Of a stretch of DNA of 64,000 nucleotides, positions 35,971 to 44,662 are shown in pieces. Location of the stretch: the NCBI GenBank assembly GCA_033557465.1, contig CM066035.1:900643309-900707308 (forward strand), read 5' to 3'. Within the stretch, counting starts at the first letter, position 1. Every line of letters begins with the position of its first letter. A program made the translations under genes and the position numbers. Below the pieces are notes generated by a model that saw only the letters and a program-made list of their open reading frames with translations, was not told the origin of the DNA and searched no databases. The DNA comes from Ichthyophis bannanicus (Eukaryota > Chordata > Amphibia > Gymnophiona > Ichthyophiidae).

Positions 35971-37699
35971 ATGCCTCACAGAGTCAGAGGTTGCGTCAAC
36001 TCTCCGTACAGTTTTTGTTTTATTTGTGGGGAACATACCGTGAAAAAGCGGCAGAGGAACATATCTGCATTTATTAAAAAAGTATATTTCGCCTATTTCG
36101 GTTTGAAGTTAGGCGATCAAGACAAACCGTGGGCTCCTCACAAAGTGTGCAAGACATGTGAGGAAGATCTACGCTTATGGATGAAAGGTAAAAAATAAGC
36201 ATTTCGTTTCGGAATACCTATGATGTGGCGTGAACAAAGAGACCACAGCAGTGACTGCTATTTTTGCTCTTGCATTGTGAAGGGATACAACTTAAAAAAT
36301 AAGAACGTAATAAGTTACCCCAACCTTCCCTCAGCAATTAGGCCTATGCCTCATAGCAACAAAGTACCTGTGCCTGAACCACCAAAATCTTTGGATCATA
36401 TTTGTGTGGACGGTTCTGATCATGATGAGACTCATCAGATGGCTTTTCCCGATGAGTCCAGTACTTCCGAGTTTGAAACTGAACCAGATCCAAAACCTGA
36501 ACTTTTCTCTCAAGCTGAATTGAATGATTTAGTCCGGGATTTAGGACTCCCAAAAGATGCTGCCCAACTGCTAGGTTCTCGGCTTAAACAGAAAAATCTA
36601 TTGTCACCAGGAACAACTTTTTATTGGTACCGCAACCGCGAGACACAATTTTTGAAGTATTTCAGCAAACAGGAAGATTTGGTATTTTGCAACGATATAT
36701 TCGGAGTGATGGAAAAGTTTAAACTCAAGTATGATCCTGCTGAATGGCGGCTGTTCATTGATTTCGTCAAAAGACAGCATAAAAGGTGTTCTTCTTCATA
36801 ATGGCAACACATTCGCTTCAGTTCCTATTGCTCACTCTGTTATTCTCCAAGAAAAATACGAGAATTTGGCCCTGATTCTTCAGAAGATTCGTTATGATGA
36901 GCATAAGTGGATGATTTGTGGAGACTTTAAAATTCTATCCATGCTATTAGGGCGGCAATCCGGTTTCACCAAATATCCCTGCTTCCTTTGCTTGTGGGAT
37001 AGCCGGGCCCGCGACCTACACTGGGGGAAAAAAGACTGGCCAATTCGGGAGTATTTGAGACCCGGTGAGAAAAATGTTCTTCATGAGAGCTTGGTACCTC
37101 GTGATAAAATTCTATTACCACCTCTCCACATTAAGTTGGGTCTCATTAAGCAATTCATCAAGTCCCTTCCAAAAGATGGTGAGTGCTTTCGGTACCTTTG
37201 CTCAAAGTTCCCCCGACTTTCTGAAGCAAAGCTAAAGGAAGGAGTGTTTGTTGGCCCTGATATAAGGAAACTCATTTCAGATGGAGCATTCGCTGAAACG
37301 ATGTCTGAGAAGGAAAAAGAAGCCTGGGATTCCTTCAAGGATGTTGTTCTCAAATTCTTGGGGAACAGGCGGGATGAGAACTATAAGGATATTGTTGCCA
37401 GGATGCTCAATGCCTTCAAAGAACAAGGCTGTAACATGAGCCTGAAAGTCCATTTCTTGCACTCCCATGTGAACTACTTTCCCGAAAACTTGGGGGCGTA
37501 CAGTGAAGAACAAGGTGAAAGGTTTCACCAAGACATCAAGGACGCAGAGAGAAGGTACCAAGGAAGATGGAACACCACTATGATGGCTGATTTCTGCTGG
37601 TTGCTGCTGCGGGAAACCCCAGATGAAAAATACGCCAAGCAGCGCACCAAGAGAAGCATTCGGGGGAAGAAGAAACGGGCCCACCAGGAGATTGATTGA
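35971..37699 (+). pseudogene. Transposase-like gene of the DNA transposon (one stop, one frameshift)
   Basis: About 574 codons from MPHRVRGC at 35971 to the stop at 37699. It is broken by an in-frame TAA at 36196-36198 and by a one-base insertion near 36762 (FID to SSKDSIKGVLLHNG). The N-terminus carries paired cysteines (CFICG, CKTCEEDL, CYFCSC), likely a zinc-binding DNA-recognition region. An acidic linker and PELFSQAELNDLVRDLGL follow. The C-terminal part has WMICGDFK, YPCFLCLWDSR, PPLHIKLGLIKQF, KVHFLHSHV and EEQGERFHQDIK. Similar uncharacterised proteins are, to my recollection, widespread in arthropod genomes. A D-D-E-type fold is inference. AATAAA lies at about 37761. Confidence 0.75.
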
Positions 37700-38188
37700 C
37701 CCAAGAATGACTTTAAAATCTAAACTGTGTTGACAAATATCGTGTTTTTACTAAACTTTGAAATAAAAATTTGCTAGTTATTACCACAGTGTCGGATCTC
37801 ATTTATTAGAATTTTATTTTCACACCATCGGGTGTTTGTCTTCATGTATTGCAATGGTGCGGTTTGCGTTTTCTATTCTTACATACATACCTGTACAACA
37901 TTTTTTGCACATTTCTTTGCTTTGCTTTGTGTCTAACCTCGCTCTTATATGCTCAATGTTTATGCACATGTATGTGGCTGTTTTAAGTGCAATTTTGCTA
38001 CCATCACAGTGTGTTTTGTTGACATTACTCTATTCTTATGTGCTGCCTTGTTACAATTTTCTTTATTCTTATTTGAATAACTACTAAACAATTAGTATAA
38101 AGAATTCATCCAAGAAACATTTATCTCGATCGCACTCAATCTGAAACGTTCACCTCAAACTGCTAACCCAATGTAGCAAAAAATCTGT

Positions 38189-38300
38189 ACGTGATGGAGC
38201 AAATTGGTTACCAGATTTGGATTCAGCGCACCAAAAAACGTAAAAATCAATCGAAACATTAGAGGCAGTTTAAAAAAAATTTTTTTTAGTGTACCTGTGA
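38189..38300 (-). repeat. Right terminal inverted repeat of the DNA transposon
   Basis: Ends TAGTGTACCTGTG at 38300. It is collinear with the left repeat apart from an A/T-rich insertion at about 38272-38290. The interval 37700-38188 between gene and repeat holds no other gene. Confidence 0.85.
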
Positions 38301-38717
38301 TATCTGTCAAAAGCGGCCACAAAAAAGAATCCAGATACAAGGATAACGGTTCTAAAACGGTACCTTTTGTCGATACGATAGGTCTCCCAGGGGGATGTTG
38401 AAAATTCTTATGTATTTTAGGGACCAGATAAAAACGAGCTACCGATGGAGCTTTCTTGTTTAAAAATGACATTTCTCTCTTGGTGATGACTGTTTCGGAA
38501 GGTCATAGAAGTCAACTTTTGTATTACTGTTTGTAATTGTTTAGTGGGATCTTCCGAAAGGACCTCATACACTTTGTTGTCAGAAAGTTGCCGGTACGCT
38601 TCTTTAAGATATTCATTCTGACTAAGGACGACGATTTTTCCACCCTTGTCCGCTCGATGAATAACAATATCCGTCCTCTGTTTAAGTTCCTTCCATGCCC
38701 TTCGTTCCTAATAACCA

Positions 38718-39986
38718 GGCAAACTTCTTCAGGGAAATTCAGAGCTTATTGAATGCGAAGTGAGACAGGATGTTAATTATGGGGGGAGACTTTAACGCTG
38801 CCCTAGATCCCCAGATGAATACCTCTAGGGGAGTGTCCTCGATATCTAAGCAGCACCGAGTGGGCTTGAAGAAGCCGCAGAGGGGTCTGGGTCTGGTAGA
38901 TCTATGGAGAGTAATTAAGGACGGGCAGCAGGATTATAATTTTTTCTCACCAGTACATGAAGTGTACTCTCGTATTGATATGATATTGCTTGACCACTCC
39001 CTAGTAGTAGATGTGAAAGAGTGTGAAATTAAAGAGCGAACGTGGTCTGACCATGCTCCAGTCACATGCTCGATGCAATTGGGGGAACCAAGAATAAATA
39101 GAGCATAGTGGAAGTTAAATGATGCGTTACTGGATTGGCAGGAAGTAGTGCGTCAGATTGCGGATGCAATAGCGGAGTATGTGTTGTTGAATGAGACGGG
39201 GGACTGCTCACCGGATATAGTTTGGGAGGGCTTGAAAGCTGTGATACGAGGTAACTTTATTTCGGTAGGTGCCCACCGTAAGAAGATGAAGTTTAAGCAG
39301 CAGGACAGCCTACTAGTTGCTATAGGGGAGGTGGAAAGGAAGTTAAAAAGGAACCCGACTGATAAAAAACTGAGAGGTGAGCTACAAGGATTGCGTGGAG
39401 ATCTGAGTGAGCTACGAATGCAGGATATACGATTTAAGTTGAAGATGTTGCAGCAGCGGAGCTTTGAATTTAGTAATAAGGCGGGGAGGATGTTGGCTAG
39501 GAAGGTGAAAAAGTTGCGAACTAGGAACAATATAGTAAAGATTAACGACGATAAAGGGACAGCATTATGGACCGGGAAAGAGATAGAAGAAAGGTTTGTC
39601 CAGTACTACCAAGGGTTATATACCCAGGAAGAGCACAGTGATGAGGGGAAAATAAGAAACTATCTGGGCAGTGTGAGGCTCCCCCAAATTACTGAGGAGG
39701 CGGCGGAGGGTTTGTCAAGTCCCATTGGAGAGCAAGAGGTACTGGCAGTGATAAAAGACCTGAATGGGCATAAGGCACCCAGGCTAGATGGATACCCAAA
39801 TAAATTCTACAAAGTATTTTCAAGTGTCTTAGTTGGGCCATTGGCAAGAATGTTTAATTCCTTTCAGGAAGAGCGCCTGATGCCTCCGTCACTGCGTATG
39901 GCAGTGATTAGCATCTTGCATAAGGAGGGGGAAGGGCCCAGTGGAGTGTGGCTCCTAACGGCCCATATCATTGTTGGGGGGAGACA
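38718..39986 (+). pseudogene. L1-2 ORF2, endonuclease end and start of polymerase
   Basis: Continues from 33291 with QANFFREIQSLL, an in-frame stop at about 38760, then LIMGGDFNAALDPQMN, YNFFSPVHEVYSRIDMI and TWSDHAPVTCSM. A second stop follows near 39107. The polymerase approach (VIKDLNGHKAPRLDGYPNKFYK, FQEERLMPPSLRMAVIS, LHKEGEGPS) leads to PISLLG at 39986. The domain order equals L1-1. DIRS C interrupts it here. Confidence 0.88.
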
Positions 39987-40251
39987 GAGTAGTTACTCAC
40001 CTGTAACAGGTGTTCTCCAGGAGCAGCAGGAATCAGTCCTCACATATGGGTGACATCGACGTCGATGGAGCCCCCATGCGGAGCATTTCCCCAGCTTTCT
40101 AAGAAAACCTTTGGGAATACACCCACGCATGCGTGGTCCCCTTCCCGCCCAAAGGTGCCATCTTGCTCAGTCAGATGACATAGCTAAAAGACAACACAAA
40201 AAACAAAATGAAACTATGTACAACTGCAACACCCAGGGGAGGAGGGAGGGT

Positions 40252-40350
40252 TGTGAGGACTGATTCCTGCTGCTCCTGGAGAACACCTGTTACAGGTGAG
40301 TAACTACTCTTTCTCCAGGACCAAGCAGGAAGTCAGTCCTCACATATGGG
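40252..40350. repeat. Internal complementary region of DIRS C
   Basis: The left half ends CAGGTGAGTAACTACTC, complementary to the left terminus. The right half, TTCTCCAGGACCAAGCAGG, is complementary to the right terminus at 56905-56927. Confidence 0.85.
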
Positions 40351-40490
40351 TGACTCCCTAGCTCTGGGCTACCAGGAACCAAGGCTGAAAAATAGAGCTC
40401 CCTCTGTGAAGCCTCAGCATCAGGGAAAGAATTTTACTGAGAACAGATCCCACCGGTAGCCCAACAAGAGGGCTGAAGGGCAGGAATTGC

Positions 40491-41528
40491 CTAAACCTCA
40501 AAGAGATTCCGGAGTACTGCCTGACCAAAAGCACTGTCCCTACGGGACTCCCTCTCCAGGCAGTAATGGGCTGCAAAAGTCTTGCTTGAGGATGAAGTTG
40601 CAGCCCTACAGATGTCTGCCAACTGTACAGAACGGAAATGAGCTACTGAAGCAGCAATTGCCCAGACACGGTGAGCTGTGACTCGACCCTGCAAGGGAAG
40701 GTCTGCTGCCCTGTAAGCCCAGGTGATACAGTCCGCCACCCATATGGACAAGGTACGCTTGGAGACAGGCAACCCCAAGTTGTTTGGGTCAAAGGAGACG
40801 AAGAGCTGAGTAGCCCTTCTATGACCCTTAGTACGCTCAATGTAGAAAGACAAGGCCCTTCTACAGTCCAGGGTATGCAGGACTTCCTCAGCCTGGCTGG
40901 CATGGGGCCTAGGGAAGAATGTTGGAAGAACCACCTCCTGATTGAGGTGGAAAGAGGAGACTACCTTCGGGAGGAACTTCGGATAAGTCCTAAGGACTAC
41001 CCTGTTCCTATAGAAACGAGTGTATGGCCTGTCACAGACCAGGGCTTGAAGTTCACTCACTCGTCTAGCCGAGGTCAGTGCCACTAGGAAAAGAGCCTTC
41101 CAAGAAAGGAAGCGGAGAGGACACGTAGCCATTGGTTCAAAAGGAGGGCGAGTAAGCTGCTGCAGGACCACATTCAACTCCCACTCAGGGGCTGGCGGAC
41201 GGAGAGGAGGCTTTAGCAAGAGCAAGCCTCTGAGGAACCGGGACACCAGGGGGTGAACGGATAAAGAGTGCCCTTCTACCTGTGAGTGGTGGGCTGCCAG
41301 AGCAGAAAGGTGTACCCGAACAGAATTGGACTTAAGTTCCTGATTAGACAAGTGCAGCAGGTACTGAAGCACTACTGGCACAGGGCAGGAGAAAGGGTTC
41401 TCCTGGTGTTTATCACACCACAAGGAGAATTGCTTCCACTTCAGGGCATAGGTCCTTCTGGTGGATTGCTTCCTAGAGGCCAAGACCACCTGTTCAACTT
41501 CCTGAGGCAGGCCCCAGGGAGCCAGCAC
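40491..41528 (-). CDS. DIRS C tyrosine recombinase, open frame but catalytic arginine lost
   Basis: An open 345-codon frame and the longest uninterrupted recombinase in the window. The N-terminal domain has SRKQSTRRTYALKWKQF and NSVRVHLSALAAHH. The catalytic domain has TSARRVSELQALV, YPKFLPKVVSSFHLNQ, LPVSKRTLSIWVAD and the tyrosine motif KTFAAHYCLE. The HxxR motif reads HRVW; a CGG to TGG change would explain it. The start may lie slightly upstream in overlap with the polymerase gene. Probably inactive despite the intact frame. Confidence 0.85.
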   Translation of the reverse strand: MLAPWGLPQEVEQVVLASRKQSTRRTYALKWKQFSLWCDKHQENPFSCPVPVVLQYLLHLSNQELKSNSVRVHLSALAAHHSQVEGHSLSVHPLVSRFLRGLLLLKPPLRPPAPEWELNVVLQQLTRPPFEPMATCPLRFLSWKALFLVALTSARRVSELQALVCDRPYTRFYRNRVVLRTYPKFLPKVVSSFHLNQEVVLPTFFPRPHASQAEEVLHTLDCRRALSFYIERTKGHRRATQLFVSFDPNNLGLPVSKRTLSIWVADCITWAYRAADLPLQGRVTAHRVWAIAASVAHFRSVQLADICRAATSSSSKTFAAHYCLERESRRDSAFGQAVLRNLFEV

Positions 41529-43504
41529 TACCCTTGCAGCCTCCAGGCCATCAAATTGAGAGTTTTGAGATTGGGGTGCAGAAGGGAACCCTGATCCTGA
41601 GAAAGATCAGGTTGCAACCCCAGAAGGAGTGGGGAGTCCACCGCCAACTGTAACAGAAGCGGGAACCAGGGCTGCCTCGGCCATCTGGGGGTCACCAATA
41701 TGACCGAGGCCCTGTCCCTTAGAATCTTGAACAAGGTTCGGGCCACCAGGGGCGTGGGAGGAAACGCATACAGGAGGCCCTTGGACCATGAGATCAGGAA
41801 GGCATCCGCTGCGAATCTCGTGGGATGCGGTTGCCTGGATCAGAATTGAGGCAGGCTCAGGGGACTGGCAAAGAGGTCTATGGATGGGAGTCCCCACTTC
41901 AGGAAAATGTTCTGAACCACCAAAGGGTGCAGTTGCCATTCGTGAAGCTGCAGAACCCTGCTCAATCTGTCTGCCAGGAAGTTTTCGTGGCCAGGAAGAT
42001 AGATTGCCCTGAGCAGCATATTGTGTCGAAGGGCAAAAGAGCATAGGGCCTGCGCCTCCTGACACAGGAGCTTGGACCCCGTGCCCCCTTGTTTGTTCAC
42101 ATAGAACATCGCCACCTGGTTGTCTGTCTGCACCAAGACTGATTGGTGGGCTAGGGTGTGAGAGAAGACCTTGAGGGCTAAGCGTATCGCCCTGAGTTCC
42201 AGGAGATTGATTTGTTGCGTGGCCTCCCATGGAGACCACAGGGCCTGTGTGCACTTGTCCAGACAATGTGCACACCCCAGCCCTGCAAGGAGGCATCGGT
42301 TGTGAGTATCACAGTGGAAACAGGTACCTGAAAGGGAGTTCCCTGCAGAAGGTTGGGGGGGGTGTAGCCACCACTGCAGGGAGTTCAGGAAGGGTTTGGA
42401 TACCCTTACTTTGTCTCTTAGGCTTCCGGTAGCCTGCCTCCACTGAGTCCTGAGACACCACTGTGCAGGCCTCATATTCAGGCGGGCATTGGGGGTCACA
42501 TGCACTGTGGAAGCCATGTGGCCCAGGAGCTGTAAACAAAGTCTGGCGGAAACCAGTGGGTAGTCTAGAAACCGGCTGGCCAAGTCCATCAGCCTTTCCG
42601 CTCTGTCTTCTGGCAAGTAAGCTTTGGCGTGCAGGGAGTCTAACCTTGCACCTATGAACTTCAGGTTCTGGGAGGGGAGCAAAGTGGACTTTGCGAAGTT
42701 TATGACGAAGCCTAGTTGTTGAAGGAGGGAGACAGTACAGAGGGTGGCTTGCCTGACCTTCTGAAAAGTCTGACCCCTGTTGAGCCAGTCGTCCAGGTAG
42801 GGGAAGACAAAAATACCCTGGTTTCTCAAGTAGGCCGCCACTACCGCCAGGCACTTTGTGAAGACCCATGGGGCGGAGGTTAGGCCAAAGGGCAGTACTC
42901 GGTACTGAAAATGGTTTCCTCCTACCACGAACCTTAGGTATTTTCTGTGGTCTGGATGAATGAGGATGTGAGTGTACGCATCCTTCAGATCTAAGGAGCA
43001 TAGCCAATCTCCCTGCTGGAGGTAGGGCAGCAGTGTTCCAAGAGTAAGCATCTTGAACTTTTCCTTTTCCAAGAACTTGTTGAGATTTCTCAAGTCCAGA
43101 ATGGGCCGGAGACCTCCAGTTCTCTTTGGCACAAGAAAGTACCTGGAGTAGAAACCCTGCCCCAGCATGTGGGGAGGTACAGGCTCTACCACCCTGTCTT
43201 GAAGACGACTTTGCAGTTCCTGGAGAAGGAGTTCCTGATGCAGAGTAGGCCTTGGAGGCTCCCCTGGAAAGTAGGAGGGGGGTACCTGAGTGAAATGGAG
43301 CAGATAGCCCTTCTGGACTATGCTCAGTACCCAAGCATCTCCTGTGATGAGTGGCCACTGGTGGGCAAACAGGGCCAACCGACCTCCCGTGCTGTGATGG
43401 GCCAGCAGAGGTGGAGAGGCTATGCAGTGGGAGTCAAAAACCCCCTTCCTGCTGAGTAGGAGCAGGAGCTGGAGGCTTGGGGGCTTTCTGCCTACGGGGC
43501 CCAT
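41529..43504 (-). pseudogene. DIRS C reverse transcriptase-RNase H
   Basis: The open segment 43504-41840 has 554 codons. Motifs: FAHQWPLITGDAWVLSIVQ near residue 46, LRPILDLRNLNKFL, SLDLKDAYTHILIHP (170-184), VLPFGLTSAP and YLDDWL at 236-241. In RNase H the first aspartate region (around residue 400) is scrambled by a local shift (TCFHCDTHNRC), while LELR (435-438) and TDNQ (460-463) remain. ADRLSR and DLFASPLS close the open part. Post-RNase H sequence continues shifted to about 41600. Confidence 0.88.
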
Positions 43505-44098
43505 GTCCCTGTCTCTTGGCCTGCTGACCCTCCTGGGGATCTGGGGAGGCCTGATAGTGAGGGAAAGGTTTATAGGCAGACGACTTCCTCGGGTAAAAGT
43601 CCTTTTTCCCCCGAGCCCTTCTTCTTATGAGAAGGGGCAGAAGTTTTCCTGGACAGCCTCGTCCTCGTCAGAGTCTTGGTCTCGGTCTCGAGCTCAAGCT
43701 CAGCGGCCTTTTCGGCCATGGGCTTGCCGAAGAGGTTTTCACCCCAGCATGGGACATCGACCAACTTGTCCTGTACCCATGGCTCGAGGTCCGATGACTG
43801 TAGCCATGCCTGGCGTCGAGCACCGATGCCGGCCTCCGCTACTCAGGCCGAAGCCTCGAAGCCATCGTAGGACGCCCGGGAGATAAACTTGGAGCATTCC
43901 CGGATCCCTGAGGACAAGAACTTGAACCTCTGCAAAGGTTCGAACACCTCAACATTAGTAGTAGTCAACCAGACAAGCCCCCGCAACAGGCATCCCCAAC
44001 AATGTAAAACACCAAACAGTATCCATTCTCATTACACTTCCTATGTATATAGTTTACCCTGTTCTCCAAGTTCCATTTCCTGTTAAATGTAATAACCA

Positions 44099-44662
44099 CA
44101 AATTGCGTATGGTCTCTTCGTGAACGTCTAAACTCTAATCACTATGGTGCATTCAGCTTAAACAACTTTTAAAAAAGAAGCTTCTGTGTCAAAATTTTTT
44201 ATATTAAACTAAACCAGTTTCTTAAGGTCTTCTTGTAGCATAGCTAGCAGACAAAGTCTTACTGCTAATGCTTAATCGCATCAATGACCTTATTATTAGA
44301 ACCCGGCTTATATTTTTTTTCTTCCCTCCCACGCAGCTTAGACTCCGTTCCTCCGTTCTTCTAAATGGAATGTTCAATATTCATACACATTCTTTTTATA
44401 ATATCAACAGCTGGTTTTATCAATTATGTCACTTAGCTGTGATATTTCCACTCTCTGGAGTTTAACTGCTGTGGATATCTTCAATCCCAAAGATCCCGAC
44501 GCTCTTACGGGGCACCTCTGAGGCGTTTCACTGCCTGCAGTTTCTTCAGGGGACAAGAAGTCTGAGACCTTAAGAAACTGGTTTAGTTTAATATAAAAAT
44601 AGTGACACAGAAGCTTCTTTTTTAAAAGTTGTTTAAGCTGAACGCACCATAGTGATTAGAGA
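44099..44662 (-). mobile_element. Short non-autonomous Penelope-like derivative with inverted arms
   Basis: Arms 44133-44230 and 44565-44662 (98 bp each, CTCTAATCACTATGGTGC and complement) are nearly perfect inverted repeats. AATGTAATAACCA (44086-44098) and AATGTAATGACCA (44663-44675) flank it as a probable 13-bp duplication with one mismatch. A hammerhead-like motif lies just inside the right arm. No coding sequence. Penelope identity is inferred from the shared motif TTTCTTCAGG with the element at 33292. Confidence 0.55.
44488..44552 (-). ncRNA. Second hammerhead-like ribozyme motif
   Basis: The minus strand reads CCTGAAGAAACTGC, AG, then GCAGTGAAACGCC. It keeps the CTGAAGA box and has GAAAC as the canonical second box. 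Stem II is ACTGC/GCAGT where the motif at 33630 has ACTCC/GGAGT, a compensated change. GCCTC/GAGGTG may give stem III. A cleavage site was not identified with confidence. Confidence 0.45.

Larger units (their letters stand above)
35467..38300 (+). mobile_element. DNA transposon with 3-bp target duplication, unassigned superfamily
   Basis: A 2834-bp cut-and-paste element inside the Penelope reverse transcriptase. The ends are CACAGGTACACTA at 35467 and its complement TAGTGTACCTGTG ending at 38300. Inverted similarity extends about 100 bp on each side (35467-35567 and 38189-38300; GCTGAATCC and CATCACGT are shared). ATA flanks both ends (35464-35466, 38301-38303), and removing the element with one ATA restores the host frame. 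It encodes one transposase-like gene. CAC-type ends and 3-bp duplications recall CACTA/CMC-type elements, but the protein does not look like a known member to me. Confidence 0.9.
33292..38708 (-). mobile_element. Penelope-like retroelement, 5'-truncated, carrying a DNA transposon
   Basis: About 2.6 kb of Penelope-like sequence on the minus strand, plus a 2.83-kb transposon. The element starts within the coding region at 38708, so it is 5'-truncated. It runs through reverse transcriptase and a GIY-YIG endonuclease to a non-coding 3' region (33981-33292) that holds a hammerhead-like motif. A 9-bp duplication flanks it inside L1-2 ORF2. Confidence 0.92.
33982..38708 (-). pseudogene. Penelope-like reverse transcriptase with GIY-YIG endonuclease (broken)
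   Basis: The coding order on minus is as follows. 38708-38480 has HRADKGGKIVVLSQNEYL. 38472-38301 has FYLVPKIHKNFQHPPGRPIVS and LEPLSLYLDSFLWPLLTD. The insertion follows, and 35463-34440 has IPSYIRDTSHFLEKL, LDITALYTSIPQNEAV, GIAMGASCAPSIANLFMG and the catalytic FIDDIFLLW. Then comes a cysteine linker (KCGECIIC) and the endonuclease at 34365-33982 (VVYALKCPCNKLYIGKT). Frameshifts lie near 38475 and 34445. Removing the transposon joins WPLLTDI to PSYIRD in frame. Confidence 0.9.

Noticed and set aside
35971..37699. Possible host gene (zinc-finger protein)
   Set aside because: It lies between inverted repeats with a 3-bp duplication inside a retroelement, so it is the transposon's own gene.
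38155..38319. C-terminal extension of the Penelope frame beyond WPLLTDI
   Set aside because: After 38301 the frame runs into the DNA transposon's terminal repeat; the real continuation is at 35463.
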